From: Acetivibrio cellulolyticus CD2
GTDB taxonomy: Bacteria; Bacillota; Clostridia; Acetivibrionales; Acetivibrionaceae
Assembly: GCF_000179595.2 (NCBI RefSeq)
Contig: NZ_JH556657.1
Location: 816,017-880,016 of the forward strand
Direction of reading: 5' to 3'
Length of the DNA: 64,000 nucleotides
Below are positions 54,266 through 63,975 of the stretch, one piece after another. Under the pieces are notes generated by a model. The model was not told where the DNA came from. It saw only the letters and a program-made list of their open reading frames with translations, and ran no database searches. Within the stretch, counting starts at the first letter, position 1, and the number at the start of each line of letters is the position of its first letter. Both the position numbers and the translations under genes were made by a program.

Positions 54266-54639
54266 TGACATATTTAAGCATTTTTATGGGCTGTTCTATT
54301 GATGAGACAGCCCTTTACATTTTTATTACTTGCTCAGCCAAAGATTTATTTAGTTTCACTATACCTAAAGCATTACCAAAAGGTTATAAATTTTATCTCC
54401 ATGTTAGTGGAAGAATGTATCTGGGAAATAAACTTAATATTATGAACTTTCATGCTTTTGTTGAAGAAAGCCAAAACTTTAGTCGGGAAAATGGGAAAAC
54501 ATGTACTTACACTTTAAAATCAGAAGGTTTGGTTGAGTGCCTGTTGGTTTTTGGCTTCATTGATAAAAATAATAAGGAAGATTTGTATGCAATACAAATT
54601 TTCCCTGATGGAACAAAAAGTATTGAAAAAACAGATTAA
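54265..54639 (+). CDS. Hypothetical ORF (124 aa), start uncertain
   Basis: The frame overlaps the anti-sigma stop and passes through a terminator, so its first 20-40 codons are probably not translated. The later part (KFYLHVSGRMYLGNKLNIMN, FHAFVEESQNFSRENGKTC) may be a partial gene. A similar NGKTCT stretch occurs near 48385, consistent with the duplicated zone. No function is recognised. Confidence 0.3.
   Translation: MTYLSIFMGCSIDETALYIFITCSAKDLFSFTIPKALPKGYKFYLHVSGRMYLGNKLNIMNFHAFVEESQNFSRENGKTCTYTLKSEGLVECLLVFGFIDKNNKEDLYAIQIFPDGTKSIEKTD
54288..54316 (+). terminator. Terminator after anti-sigma gene
   Basis: A 7-bp perfect stem (GGGCTGT / ACAGCCC) with a 12-base loop is followed by TTTACATTTTT. 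It falls inside the first codons of the 124-aa ORF, which argues against that ORF starting at 54265. Confidence 0.6.
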
Positions 54640-54650
54640 GCTATTTCATT

Positions 54651-54726
54651 GAAAATCATTTAGAGGTTACTGGCTTACTGGTGTCACATAAGCTATTAAC
54701 AGCAATTTTGAAAATCAGCAAGCATA
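54651..54726. repeat. Direct repeat R2
   Basis: A near-identical copy of the first 75 bases of R1 (52325 onward), placed just after the 124-aa ORF. With R1 it delimits a 2.3-kb cassette holding the ECF sigma and anti-sigma genes. Confidence 0.8.
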
Positions 54727-54754
54727 GAATAAATTAACTGCCTATATTTTACAG

Positions 54755-55258
54755 CTATTTGTAATCCTTAACACACCAATACTTTTCTCCCTTAACAATT
54801 GTAAGTAGGTTATAAGTAGGTTCTTCTTCTCCTAATGAAGAAGCCCAGTAGAATTTGAGTTTAACTTTATAGGTATTTTCATTAATTTTTTCATTTTCCA
54901 CAATTTCGTATTTATATGTTGAAGGGCTTGAGCCACCAATAATCCAAAAATTTTCTTCAGCCTTTCCCCATTTTTCAATTATCTTTTGTTTAAGTTCATC
55001 ACATGAAACTGCATATTGATAAACACCATTTCTTTTACTTTCACTTTTTGCCCACAATTCAACTGCTTGAGAACGACTTGTAGCTCCAAATTCATCTAGT
55101 ACCTGTTTAAACAAATAAACTTGTGCTTTAATTTGTTGGAATTTTACTGGATTTATCTCAGGGTCTTTATTAATATCTCTATTTGCGTATGTGCCTATTG
55201 GAATTATAAGCAATAATAAGACAAAAATACATGAAAAATATTTGTAAATGCTTTTCAT
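54755..55258 (-). CDS. Secreted hypothetical protein
   Basis: A 167-aa exported protein with a signal peptide (residues 1-25, cleavage after YA), a helical segment (VYLFKQVLDEFGATSRSQAV) and a C-terminal beta domain ending GEKYWCVKDYK. The domain resembles small secreted partners of sigma or anti-sigma systems in clostridia, but I cannot name it. It is antiparallel to its neighbours and sits inside the region absent from the collapsed duplicate. Confidence 0.6.
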   Translation of the reverse strand: MKSIYKYFSCIFVLLLLIIPIGTYANRDINKDPEINPVKFQQIKAQVYLFKQVLDEFGATSRSQAVELWAKSESKRNGVYQYAVSCDELKQKIIEKWGKAEENFWIIGGSSPSTYKYEIVENEKINENTYKVKLKFYWASSLGEEEPTYNLLTIVKGEKYWCVKDYK

Positions 55259-55458
55259 TCTTTTTCACTCCTTTGAGTTTATATTGCCCATTTAAACTTC
55301 TTAGTAATTTGGTTGTTAAAGGCAATCGACTTTATACCCTATTTTATTTGAATACATAATTGCTTTCTTTCAAATAATAGTTTGGTGGTAAATATAAATA
55401 ATACTTTACTATAAAAAGCCAACATACTAAAAAATTATGAAAGGAAGGTGATGCCCAC

Positions 55459-57501
55459 ATGTCAACTAATAAACAAGCCAATAGACTAATCCATGAGAAA
55501 TCCCCATACCTGTTACAACATGCTTATAACCCTGTAAACTGGTTTCCTTGGAGTGATGAAGCTTTTCAGAAAGCCAAGTCAGAAGATAAGCCAATCTTCC
55601 TTTCCATCGGTTATTCCACTTGTCATTGGTGTCATGTTATGGAAAAGGAATCCTTTGAAGATAAAGAAGTCGCAGACGCGCTAAACAAGAACTTTATATC
55701 CATAAAAGTAGATAGAGAGGAACGTCCGGATATTGACCATATATACATGAATGTTTGTCAGGCACTTACAGGACATGGTGGCTGGCCGCTGACAATTTTC
55801 ATGTCTCCTGATAAAAAACCATTCTTTGCAGGAACTTACTTTCCCAAAAACAACAGAATGGGAATGCCTGGCTTGCTTACGGTTTTAGAAAGCGTACATG
55901 ACGCGTGGGTCAGCAATCGGGATATCTTAACAAGATCAAGCGAACAGATACTTAATGCTTTAAGCGACCGGAATGACATTTTGGAACCCGACTCCGAAGA
56001 AGAGCTGTCCGAAGATATTTTTTATGAAGCGTTCTCCGAATTTAAATATGATTTTGACAATAATTATGGAGGCTTCGGAAGTGCACCGAAATTCCCCACA
56101 CCGCATAATTTGTTTTTTCTACTCCGCTATTGGTACAATACCAAAGATGAATATGCTTTGAAGATGGTTGAAAAAACTCTGGAATCTATGCATAAGGGTG
56201 GAATATATGATCACATTGGCTTTGGGTTTAGCCGTTATTCAACTGACAGGAAATGGCTGATTCCCCATTTTGAAAAAATGCTTTATGACAACGCTCTTCT
56301 AGCCATAGCATATTTGGAAGTATATCAGGCAACAAAAAAAAGTGAATATGCTGATATAGCAAAAGAAATCTTTACCTATGTTTTAAGAGACATGACCTCT
56401 AATGAAGGGGGATTTTACTCCGCTGAGGATGCTGATTCTGAAGGTGAAGAAGGAAAATTCTATATTTGGTCTGCTAATGAAGTAAAAACCGTTCTTGGCA
56501 ACAAGGATGGCGAAAAATATTGTAAATTATATGACATAACTGCACATGGCAATTTTGAAGGATTTAATATACCAAATTTAATCAAGGGAAACATTGCGCA
56601 AGAAGATGATGGATTTATAGAGGAGTGCAGAAAAAAACTGTTTGAATTCAGAGAAAAAAGAGTACACCCCTATAAAGACGATAAAATCCTCACTTCATGG
56701 AATGGGCTGATGATTGCAGCTATGGCATTTGGCGGAAGAGTTTTGGGTGTAGACAAATATACAAAAGCCGCAGAAAAAGCCGTTGATTTCATATTCTCAA
56801 AGCTTATTTCAAGCGATGGAAGACTACTTGCACGTTATCGTGACGGAGATTCAGCTTTTCCTGCCTATGTTGACGATTATGCCTTTTTAATATGGGGGCT
56901 TATTGAACTCTATGAGACAACTTATAAGCCAATATACTTAAAACGGTCATTAAAACTTAATGACGACCTCATTAAGTACTTTTGGGACGAAACCAATGGT
57001 GGACTTTTTCATTATGGAAGTGACAGCGAGCAGTTAATAACAAGGCCAAAGGAAATCTATGATGGAGCAACACCTTCTGGTAATTCAGTTGCAACAATGA
57101 ATTTCTTAAGGCTTGCCCGACTTACAGGACAGGCTGAATTGGAAGAAAAAGCCTATAACCAGTTTGCCACATTTGGAAGAAGTATCGAACGCTTTGCGAG
57201 GGGACATTCATTTTTCCTGTCTGCACTGCTATTTGCAAAATCAAAATCAAAGGAAGTAGTAATTGTGGGCAATGAAAATTTGGAAGAAAGCAGCATGGTA
57301 AGCATTATCAGAGAAGACTTCCGGCCATTTACACTATCCATGTTCTATTCCAATAAGCATACAGATCTTATAGATCTTGCCCCATTTATCGAAAACTATA
57401 AGACAGTCGAGGGAAAAACAACAGCGTATGTCTGCGAAAACTTTGCATGCCAGGCACCAATTACAGATAACTCACTGTTTAGAAATGCTATTTCAAGTTA
57501 A
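55459..57501 (+). CDS. DUF255 thioredoxin-domain protein (YyaL-like)
   Basis: A 680-aa protein with an N-terminal thioredoxin-like domain (about 1-165: [20 protein letters not shown], redox motif C55-H-W-C58 in [10 protein letters not shown]), followed by an (alpha/alpha)6 barrel region similar to N-acylglucosamine 2-epimerase-type folds ([52 protein letters not shown]). The family (YyaL, human SPATA20) is broadly conserved but of unsettled function. Length is normal. AGGAAGGTG supports the start. Two 5' fragments of it lie elsewhere in the window. A strong terminator follows. Confidence 0.92.
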   Translation: MSTNKQANRLIHEKSPYLLQHAYNPVNWFPWSDEAFQKAKSEDKPIFLSIGYSTCHWCHVMEKESFEDKEVADALNKNFISIKVDREERPDIDHIYMNVCQALTGHGGWPLTIFMSPDKKPFFAGTYFPKNNRMGMPGLLTVLESVHDAWVSNRDILTRSSEQILNALSDRNDILEPDSEEELSEDIFYEAFSEFKYDFDNNYGGFGSAPKFPTPHNLFFLLRYWYNTKDEYALKMVEKTLESMHKGGIYDHIGFGFSRYSTDRKWLIPHFEKMLYDNALLAIAYLEVYQATKKSEYADIAKEIFTYVLRDMTSNEGGFYSAEDADSEGEEGKFYIWSANEVKTVLGNKDGEKYCKLYDITAHGNFEGFNIPNLIKGNIAQEDDGFIEECRKKLFEFREKRVHPYKDDKILTSWNGLMIAAMAFGGRVLGVDKYTKAAEKAVDFIFSKLISSDGRLLARYRDGDSAFPAYVDDYAFLIWGLIELYETTYKPIYLKRSLKLNDDLIKYFWDETNGGLFHYGSDSEQLITRPKEIYDGATPSGNSVATMNFLRLARLTGQAELEEKAYNQFATFGRSIERFARGHSFFLSALLFAKSKSKEVVIVGNENLEESSMVSIIREDFRPFTLSMFYSNKHTDLIDLAPFIENYKTVEGKTTAYVCENFACQAPITDNSLFRNAISS

Positions 57502-57550
57502 ATTTGAAGTATTTCAAAAATCTCAATATTATATGAAAACAAAAATTTAT

Positions 57551-57590
57551 AAAACGCCTCTTCATATAAAAAATGCAAGAGGCGTTTTTT
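57551..57590 (+). terminator. Terminator of the yyaL-like gene
   Basis: A 12-bp stem (AAAACGCCTCTT / AAGAGGCGTTTT) is followed by a run of T residues. Confidence 0.85.
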
Positions 57591-57662
57591 AATTTAAGTA
57601 ATTGACAAAGCAAATATCAAAAACCAGCTAAGTTAAATGCTCTGACACTTTGATGGCAACAT

Positions 57663-58946
57663 TTATCGCTCTACACGTATAACATTTTCAACCTTAATAA
57701 CATCACTTTCACATTCTATATCAGCAATAGCCTTCATAACCGATTGTTCCTTTGCAGGATGTGTTACAAAAATCAGAGGAGCTACACCCTTTAGCCTATC
57801 CTTTTGTATAACCGATGCAATACTCACATCATATTTTCCAAACAATCCGGCAATTTTTGCAAGAACTCCGGGCTTGTCCTTCACTGTAAGCCTTATAAAG
57901 AATTCTGTTTCCCAGTCGTTGTTAAAGCTATAGTTTGGTTTACCGTCTCCATCATTATAAAAATTAATACCAGTATGCCTATCCCTGTTTTTCCATGCTG
58001 TTATTATGTCCGACACAATAGCACTTCCGGTTGGCAGGTCACCTGCACCTCTTCCATATAGCATTATATTGCCGACAGCGTCTCCCTTTATAAAAACAGC
58101 ATTGAATGAATCCCGAATTGAAGCCAATGGATGGTCTAAAGGTATGAAAGTAGGATGGACCCGAACTTCTACCTTGTCATTGGTTCTCTTCGCAATTCCC
58201 AAAAGCTTGATTGTATAACCTAATTCTCTTCCATATACTATATCGTCTACAGATATTTTTGTTATACCCTCTCTATAAATATTATCAATACTTACCCTAG
58301 AATGAAATGCCATTGATGCCATTATGGACAATTTGTACATTGCATCAAATCCCTCAATATCTGATGTAGGGTCTGGCTCAGCATACCCCAATTCCTGGGC
58401 CTCTTTAAGTACATCTCCAAAATCCCGGCCTTCCTCAGACATTTTGGTAAATATATAATTTGTCGTACCATTAATTATTCCCATAATTTCTTTTATGTTA
58501 TTTGCCTGGAGCGACTCACCAATCACCTTTATTACAGGGATACCACCTGCAACACTAGCCTCATAGTATAAACCTACTCCATTTTCTTCTGCCGCCTTCT
58601 GAAGTTCCGGCCAATGTCTTGCAATTAACTCCTTATTAGCTGTAACAACCGTCTTTTTATTTTTAAGACAAGACAGGATATATTGCTTAGCAGGCTCTAC
58701 CCCACCCATAAATTCCGCCACTATTGAGATGTCCGGATTATTTATAATATCATCTATATTATCAGTTATTAAGGATTGATCTATTTCGACCTCCCTTTTC
58801 TTCTTGGAATTACGTACAAGTATTTTTTCTACTTTTAAATTAATTCCCTCACTTTTGGTAATTGAACTTCCATTATCCCTGATTATTCTATATGCACCGG
58901 TTCCCACGTTTCCAAAACCCAGGAATCCTACCTTGACTTCAAACAT
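57663..58946 (-). CDS. hom: Homoserine dehydrogenase
   Basis: A 427-aa enzyme reducing aspartate semialdehyde to homoserine with NAD(P)H in threonine/methionine synthesis. The Rossmann motif G10-F-G-N-V-G15 is followed by VVTANKELIARH, EASVAGGIPVI, IMGIINGTTNYI, DPTSDIEGFDAMYKLSI and the C-terminal ACT domain (ETEFFIRLTVKDKPGVLAKI), which gives threonine feedback. The start at 58946 is preferred, with GGGAGG 8 bases upstream; an in-frame TTG precedes it. It is monocistronic and the key residues are intact. Confidence 0.95.
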   Translation of the reverse strand: MFEVKVGFLGFGNVGTGAYRIIRDNGSSITKSEGINLKVEKILVRNSKKKREVEIDQSLITDNIDDIINNPDISIVAEFMGGVEPAKQYILSCLKNKKTVVTANKELIARHWPELQKAAEENGVGLYYEASVAGGIPVIKVIGESLQANNIKEIMGIINGTTNYIFTKMSEEGRDFGDVLKEAQELGYAEPDPTSDIEGFDAMYKLSIMASMAFHSRVSIDNIYREGITKISVDDIVYGRELGYTIKLLGIAKRTNDKVEVRVHPTFIPLDHPLASIRDSFNAVFIKGDAVGNIMLYGRGAGDLPTGSAIVSDIITAWKNRDRHTGINFYNDGDGKPNYSFNNDWETEFFIRLTVKDKPGVLAKIAGLFGKYDVSIASVIQKDRLKGVAPLIFVTHPAKEQSVMKAIADIECESDVIKVENVIRVER

Positions 58947-59172
58947 CAATAACGCCTCCCAATAATTAATGGTAAATTAATAGTGTGCTTTATTATATTT
59001 ACCCAACTTTATTCCTCTCTAATCCGAAGGCTAAAGTTTTAGATATTCGTTTAATTATACAATTTCCTACCTTTATTTAGCAAGTAGATGATATAATAGA
59101 TGTTGGCAAAAAGTTTAAATTTAACCACAAAAGTGGCATGTCAAACATATAAATGTTACAAGGAGAAATAAC

Positions 59173-60444
59173 ATGGGAAAATACTTTTATGATATCCATT
59201 GTCATGCAATAAATATGAGCCATCCGAATTTTCTTGCGTTTATAAAACGTTTTGAAGATCCACTTTTTCAAGATGCTGACAAATTCCTGAAAAAAAACAG
59301 GCTTAAAACTTTACTTGGAGTTAATTATGCATTATTTAATTTCCTATTCTTCAAAAAACTCAATAAGGAAAACTTGATGGCACTTTTAAGCAAAGCAGGC
59401 CTTGGAGATGTTACAGCCTACCCAAGAAATCTTCTCGCTGCAATGGAAAACGATGCTGCAAGCTTGTTTATGCTTATGGAAGAGTGTATTTTAAATCATG
59501 TTATGAAAAATGGGAAAATCATTATTGATGATAAAGAATATGACAAGGTGATTCTTACGCCGTTAATTATGGACTTTGGAAGCAAAACTGCATCATACAG
59601 AGACCTTCACTATAATAGGACACCTGTAAAAAAACCTGTTGTTGAACAAACGATTGATGTTTTGAATGGAATAAAAAACTATAATGAACAATCTACAAAC
59701 AAACTATTTGAAATATATCCGTTTATGGGAATCAATCCAAAGAATTATGAATTAACTGAAATTGAGCACATGTTGGATATGTATTTCAGTGACTATAATG
59801 GAAGTCATGAAACCCTGTTATCCAACATGGGAGTTTTTGACGGCGATATGCATAATGTACGGAGCAACACTTTCGCTGGAATAAAAGTTTATCCGCTTAT
59901 GGGCTTTGACCCCTGGCCAAATGACAGTAAAGAGCTTGAAAAAGTTGAGCTGATTTACAGCCGATGTATGGAGAAGAACATACCAATCACTTCTCACTGT
60001 AGTGACGAAGGATTTTCTATAGTTAGTCAGGAGGAATCAGAGAACTTTACCACACCTGCAAAATGGGACAAGGTATTGAATAAATATAATAAATTGAAAT
60101 TGAACCTTGCCCACTTAGGGAAACAGGACAACTCTGTCCAATGGCAAAAAGGAGTCATTGAGCTTATTTTAAAATATGATAATGTCTATAGCGATATTTC
60201 GTATAGAGCAATTACCGATGATTTCTATAAAAACCTGAAGAGTGTATTGGAGAATCTCAAAGAGCCCTCTCATATAAATAAGTTAAAGGAAAGATTGTTA
60301 TTTGGCTCAGACTTCATGATTAATCTACTTAAAATAGGCTCATATTGCGAATTTTATAATATATTTGTCTCAACTTCATACTTTGATTCAAATGAGAAAA
60401 ACCTTTTTTGCTCAACAAATCCTGAACAATTTCTCTTTTCCTAA
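59173..60444 (+). CDS. Amidohydrolase-family protein
   Basis: A 423-aa TIM-barrel hydrolase. It starts GKYFYDIHCHAINMSHPNFL, with a metal-binding His pair in DIHCHA. Further motifs are FAGIKVYPLMGFDPW, ITSHCSDEGF (metal His), LAHLGK and LLFGSDFM (catalytic Asp). It is longer than the usual 280-350 residues and has an alpha-helical insertion near residues 60-110. No substrate is evident. AAGGAGAAA precedes the ATG. It lies 177 bases upstream of the next operon and may be independent. Confidence 0.75.
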   Translation: MGKYFYDIHCHAINMSHPNFLAFIKRFEDPLFQDADKFLKKNRLKTLLGVNYALFNFLFFKKLNKENLMALLSKAGLGDVTAYPRNLLAAMENDAASLFMLMEECILNHVMKNGKIIIDDKEYDKVILTPLIMDFGSKTASYRDLHYNRTPVKKPVVEQTIDVLNGIKNYNEQSTNKLFEIYPFMGINPKNYELTEIEHMLDMYFSDYNGSHETLLSNMGVFDGDMHNVRSNTFAGIKVYPLMGFDPWPNDSKELEKVELIYSRCMEKNIPITSHCSDEGFSIVSQEESENFTTPAKWDKVLNKYNKLKLNLAHLGKQDNSVQWQKGVIELILKYDNVYSDISYRAITDDFYKNLKSVLENLKEPSHINKLKERLLFGSDFMINLLKIGSYCEFYNIFVSTSYFDSNEKNLFCSTNPEQFLFS

Positions 60445-60620
60445 GGATTCAACAGTGTAAAAGTGAGGATATGAAAACGCATTAAAACATAATAATTATG
60501 TTTAAGACTGCTGAAAATTCCTCAAACAAAAAACTTTTCATAGCTTGAGACAGTGTTTTAATTATGGTATATAATTAGTGAGAAACATCTACATAATACA
60601 TTTGAAAGGGGGCTCTATCA

Positions 60621-61433
60621 TTGAATTATAAAAAAATCTCCGACTTTCCTCAGTATAGGAATAGGATTATAGGCTATTTCAACGCAAGGATTTTTCGTTT
60701 AGAAGATCTGAATGCAGAATTATTATATATTAAATTTGAGAAATGTTCTTTTGTAATACCCGATTTTCCTCCTGGTAACTTAGATCTATGGCTTAGATAC
60801 CAAGCTCATATTTTTTTATTAGATGAATTGAAAAATAGGAGTGATATATTCTACAAGCTATATATTGAACTTATATATAATTTTAATCCTTTTTATAAAA
60901 AAGCAGAGTTTGAGCATTATAAAATACATTTTCCCGAGCAGCTTTTTTTTAATTTGGAATTTTCTACAGCCTCACTAAGGACTTTGGTATCTGAAGCAGG
61001 ATATCCAAACAGAGTGCTATGCTATTGTTTTAAATATCTTTTAACGGAATGGCCCTCAATAAGGATAGCAAATGAGCTGAGCACTTCACAATTAGATGAA
61101 GCACTGGATTTATTAAAAAAAGAATACTCAGAAGAATCAGGAATACATAAGCTTTTTATTGACTACATGTTTCTGCCGCTGCGAAAATCACTAAATTCAA
61201 CATTAAATGATTGCATCCAACAATATGGAAGTGATAATGAAAGCTTTTTACAGATTACCAAGCATATTTTGAATACCAGAATCGGTTCAACAAAACTAGA
61301 AGACTACTTTGGAGCAAAAGAACATCCAAAGCGGGCTCATATGGTATCAGTATGGTGCGAAAGGGTCAAAAAAACTCTCATAAGAAAAACGGTCGCTTTT
61401 TTAAAAGACCAGCGATATTACATAAAAGCATAA
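60621..61433 (+). CDS. Unrecognised protein (possible regulator) of the Lon-like operon
   Basis: A 270-aa protein starting with TTG behind AAAGGGGG. It is mostly helical with no signal or membrane segment. The N-terminus (PQYRNRIIGYFNARIFRLED) faintly recalls ECF sigma region 2, and the C-terminus (RAHMVSVWCERVKKTLIRKT) could be a helix-turn-helix. The similarity is too weak to call. The next gene encodes a zinc-finger anti-sigma-like protein, which makes a divergent sigma factor a reasonable but unproven idea. Confidence 0.4.
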   Translation: MNYKKISDFPQYRNRIIGYFNARIFRLEDLNAELLYIKFEKCSFVIPDFPPGNLDLWLRYQAHIFLLDELKNRSDIFYKLYIELIYNFNPFYKKAEFEHYKIHFPEQLFFNLEFSTASLRTLVSEAGYPNRVLCYCFKYLLTEWPSIRIANELSTSQLDEALDLLKKEYSEESGIHKLFIDYMFLPLRKSLNSTLNDCIQQYGSDNESFLQITKHILNTRIGSTKLEDYFGAKEHPKRAHMVSVWCERVKKTLIRKTVAFLKDQRYYIKA

Positions 61434-61450
61434 TAGGAGGTGGATTATAA

Positions 61451-61954
61451 ATGAATATTACTAAAAAAACTTGCCCTGAACCTTCCGTAATCAAAAAATA
61501 CTACACTATGGAGCTTGAAGAGAATGAACTCAACGAGATCGAAGAACATTTTTCACATTGCACAGAGTGTCTAATAAATTATTCTTACTATGAAGAGTTT
61601 ATAGAGCAAATAACACTATCTGCTGCTGTACAAAAGGAGCTTTGGTCAAATTCAAATGCTGATAGCTTTACAGTTGCTGTTGCCGAAGGTTATAATGATA
61701 CAGTAACTTCAGAAATCAAATCAAAGGATGGGAAGTATATTCTTAAACTAATTCCCTACATTGATGAAAGTCATAAGGCACTGCTTGCTATTGAACTGGC
61801 AAATGTTAGTATACAAGGATCAATAAGAGTAGACTTAATAGATTCTACAGGCTCTGTTTTGATAGGTATTCAGCAAATTAGTGATGAAAATCAGGTTTGT
61901 TTTGAGGTTGACTCCAATATTAATCTTAGAAATATTATAATAACTAATAACTAA
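61451..61954 (+). CDS. Zinc-finger (anti-sigma-like) protein
   Basis: A 167-aa protein with an N-terminal zinc finger of the Zf-HC2 anti-sigma type (H33-x3-C37-x2-C40: EEHFSHCTEC) and a C-terminal beta-rich domain (about 75-167: AVAEGYNDTVTSEIKSKDGK). No transmembrane segment is seen, unlike most anti-sigma factors. GGAGGTGG precedes its ATG, and the gene lies 17 bases after the preceding one. It probably binds the upstream protein. Confidence 0.7.
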   Translation: MNITKKTCPEPSVIKKYYTMELEENELNEIEEHFSHCTECLINYSYYEEFIEQITLSAAVQKELWSNSNADSFTVAVAEGYNDTVTSEIKSKDGKYILKLIPYIDESHKALLAIELANVSIQGSIRVDLIDSTGSVLIGIQQISDENQVCFEVDSNINLRNIIITNN

Positions 61955-61992
61955 TACTTAAAAACTGCTCCTATGCTTAAGTGAGGTATAAA

Positions 61993-63945
61993 ATGTACGT
62001 ATATGCCCTATTTGATAATGAATCTTCTGAATTAGTAACAATACATTTTTTAAATGCTGCTTCAAACAAACTTTTGGAATTATACATGCAAAGTTTTCAT
62101 TCACCAAAGGTTAGGGAGTCTGCCAAAAACGGGATCGAATGTGCTTATGAAATAATATTCTCGGGAGAGATAGAGAAGTATATTCAAAAAGCACCTATAT
62201 CCATTACTCCTAAAGACTTCAAACAACAAGTCGACGGAAGTAGTGCAGGTTTGGCATATGCTGTGGCATTCGCAGTTGCCCTTAAATCTCGTAATATAAT
62301 TGATACTTCTTTTGATATACCCGAAAAAATTGCAGCAACAGGCGAATTGGATAATCATGGTAACGTTACAAAAGTAAAACACTTGAAAGAGAAGATTATT
62401 GCAGCAATAAAAGAAAATGTCAGCTTGTTACTTTATCCAAGCGAAAATTATGCTGAATTATCACTTCTTAGGGAATCGGATATTGAATTAGATAATTCCA
62501 TTAAAGACAGCGGCATATCTCTAAAACATGTTTCAAACCTTAAACAGGCTTTTTGCGAAATAGGAATATTTCCATATACTTCACTGACAATAAATACTGT
62601 AACAAATAATGAAAAATACGTTAGCTTTGATATTTCATTGAGTAATGAGTCCAAAATCGAGTTTTCAAGTTTCAATCTGATATTAATGTATGATTCATCA
62701 AAGCTAAAACTTGCGAATATTCTTGAAGGTGCTGTAATCAAAGACAGTAAATATCTAGAATTTATTTCTCAGGAAAAAATCCACAAAAAGTTTATATTAA
62801 CTTTAAATTTAAAAAAGGAAACTTTACATGTTTTAAAAAACAATTCTACTCTTATAAAGATAAATTTTACAGCTATTGACAACTTGAAAAAATGCACCTC
62901 AGATCTATTGGAATTTTGTGAAGATGAGTGCAGTATCAATGACTTCCCATGTAAGAATACAGGGGGATTTATTCTTAAGAACTCAGATATTTCTTTATTG
63001 TCTGAAAAAGGGTCATCACAGCTTAATCCCCTTAATCAAAGAGAAAAAGCGAATGAGCTATCCGTTACATCTTTTTTTAAAAACAAAAAGAAGTTACTTA
63101 TTGCAGCAGGGGCTACCGCACTTATTATTTTTTCGTGTTATGCTTATGCTGCAAATTTTAAAAATTCGCCACACAGTCCAAATGTAATAGGACCAATATA
63201 TGAGCCCACACCAACAAAAAATCTTAACCACACTACAACAGAAACTCCAAAACCGCTTTCCAATTATACACCTGAAAAACCTACAGCGGTTAATTCTCTA
63301 TTACCTACACCGCAGCCTACAAATCTCCCACAGCTTTCCAGCACACTGTTAACTCCCCCTATAGTAGCCACTAAAACCACACCATCAATTACTGAGGGTT
63401 CAAATATTATTGAAGCTCCAACAACTACTTCCAAGCCAAGCAATAAGGGTATATTGGCAAATACACCAGTGCCCGTGCTAATGCCTATACAAATAGAAGA
63501 AGTGATGGATACTGCCAATTGGAAAAGTAAATGTGAATATTCCAGTGTTGATATCAGTAATGATGAAGATCGTAATTCCTTAGCAATCAATTACGACATA
63601 AAAGGAAGTGGTCGTGTAAGGGTAATAACAGAAACGGATGTTTTCAGAAACTTACCTGTTGGCTATAAGAAGCTTAAATTTAGTTATAGATGCTCCTCTG
63701 AAATTACCTCACAAGACTATGTACTAATAAAAATACAATGCAACAATAAGACTAGACAATTCCCTCTTGGAAGTACAGAAAATATTTCAAAAGAAAACAA
63801 GTGGTTCCAAAAAGTCATAGAAGATTTAGAAATAAACAAAATTACTGCCATTGAAGTTTTTATTGGAACATTAGGAACTGATAATGCTGATTCTGCCATT
63901 GACAGAGGAAGAATACTACTCAATGACGTAATTGTTTCTCCATAA
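61993..63945 (+). CDS. Membrane-anchored Lon-type protease with cohesin-like domain
   Basis: A 650-aa protein (start at 61993, GAGGT 6 bases upstream; an in-frame GTG lies at 61981). The S16 Lon protease domain spans about 1-195 with the Ser-Lys dyad: Ser84 in DGSSAG and Lys132 in KHLKEKIIAA. There is no AAA+ ATPase. A cohesin-like or related beta-sandwich domain follows (about 197-330, SFNLILMYDSSKLKLANI). A transmembrane helix lies at 367-388, then a TP-rich linker (to about 510) and an extracellular beta-sandwich like a carbohydrate-binding module (about 515-650). The protease and the beta domain are therefore cytosolic. This architecture is unusual. Its operon partners are a zinc-finger protein and an unknown protein. 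Confidence 0.72.
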   Translation: MYVYALFDNESSELVTIHFLNAASNKLLELYMQSFHSPKVRESAKNGIECAYEIIFSGEIEKYIQKAPISITPKDFKQQVDGSSAGLAYAVAFAVALKSRNIIDTSFDIPEKIAATGELDNHGNVTKVKHLKEKIIAAIKENVSLLLYPSENYAELSLLRESDIELDNSIKDSGISLKHVSNLKQAFCEIGIFPYTSLTINTVTNNEKYVSFDISLSNESKIEFSSFNLILMYDSSKLKLANILEGAVIKDSKYLEFISQEKIHKKFILTLNLKKETLHVLKNNSTLIKINFTAIDNLKKCTSDLLEFCEDECSINDFPCKNTGGFILKNSDISLLSEKGSSQLNPLNQREKANELSVTSFFKNKKKLLIAAGATALIIFSCYAYAANFKNSPHSPNVIGPIYEPTPTKNLNHTTTETPKPLSNYTPEKPTAVNSLLPTPQPTNLPQLSSTLLTPPIVATKTTPSITEGSNIIEAPTTTSKPSNKGILANTPVPVLMPIQIEEVMDTANWKSKCEYSSVDISNDEDRNSLAINYDIKGSGRVRVITETDVFRNLPVGYKKLKFSYRCSSEITSQDYVLIKIQCNNKTRQFPLGSTENISKENKWFQKVIEDLEINKITAIEVFIGTLGTDNADSAIDRGRILLNDVIVSP

Positions 63946-63975
63946 AAAGCACCGGCTAAAAAGCTGCCGGGTGCT
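63944..63975 (-). terminator. Terminator of a minus-strand gene beyond the window
   Basis: An imperfect 9-bp stem (AGCACCGGC / GCCGGGTGCT) ends in five T residues only when read on the minus strand. It therefore belongs to a gene lying to the right of 64000. Confidence 0.55.
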
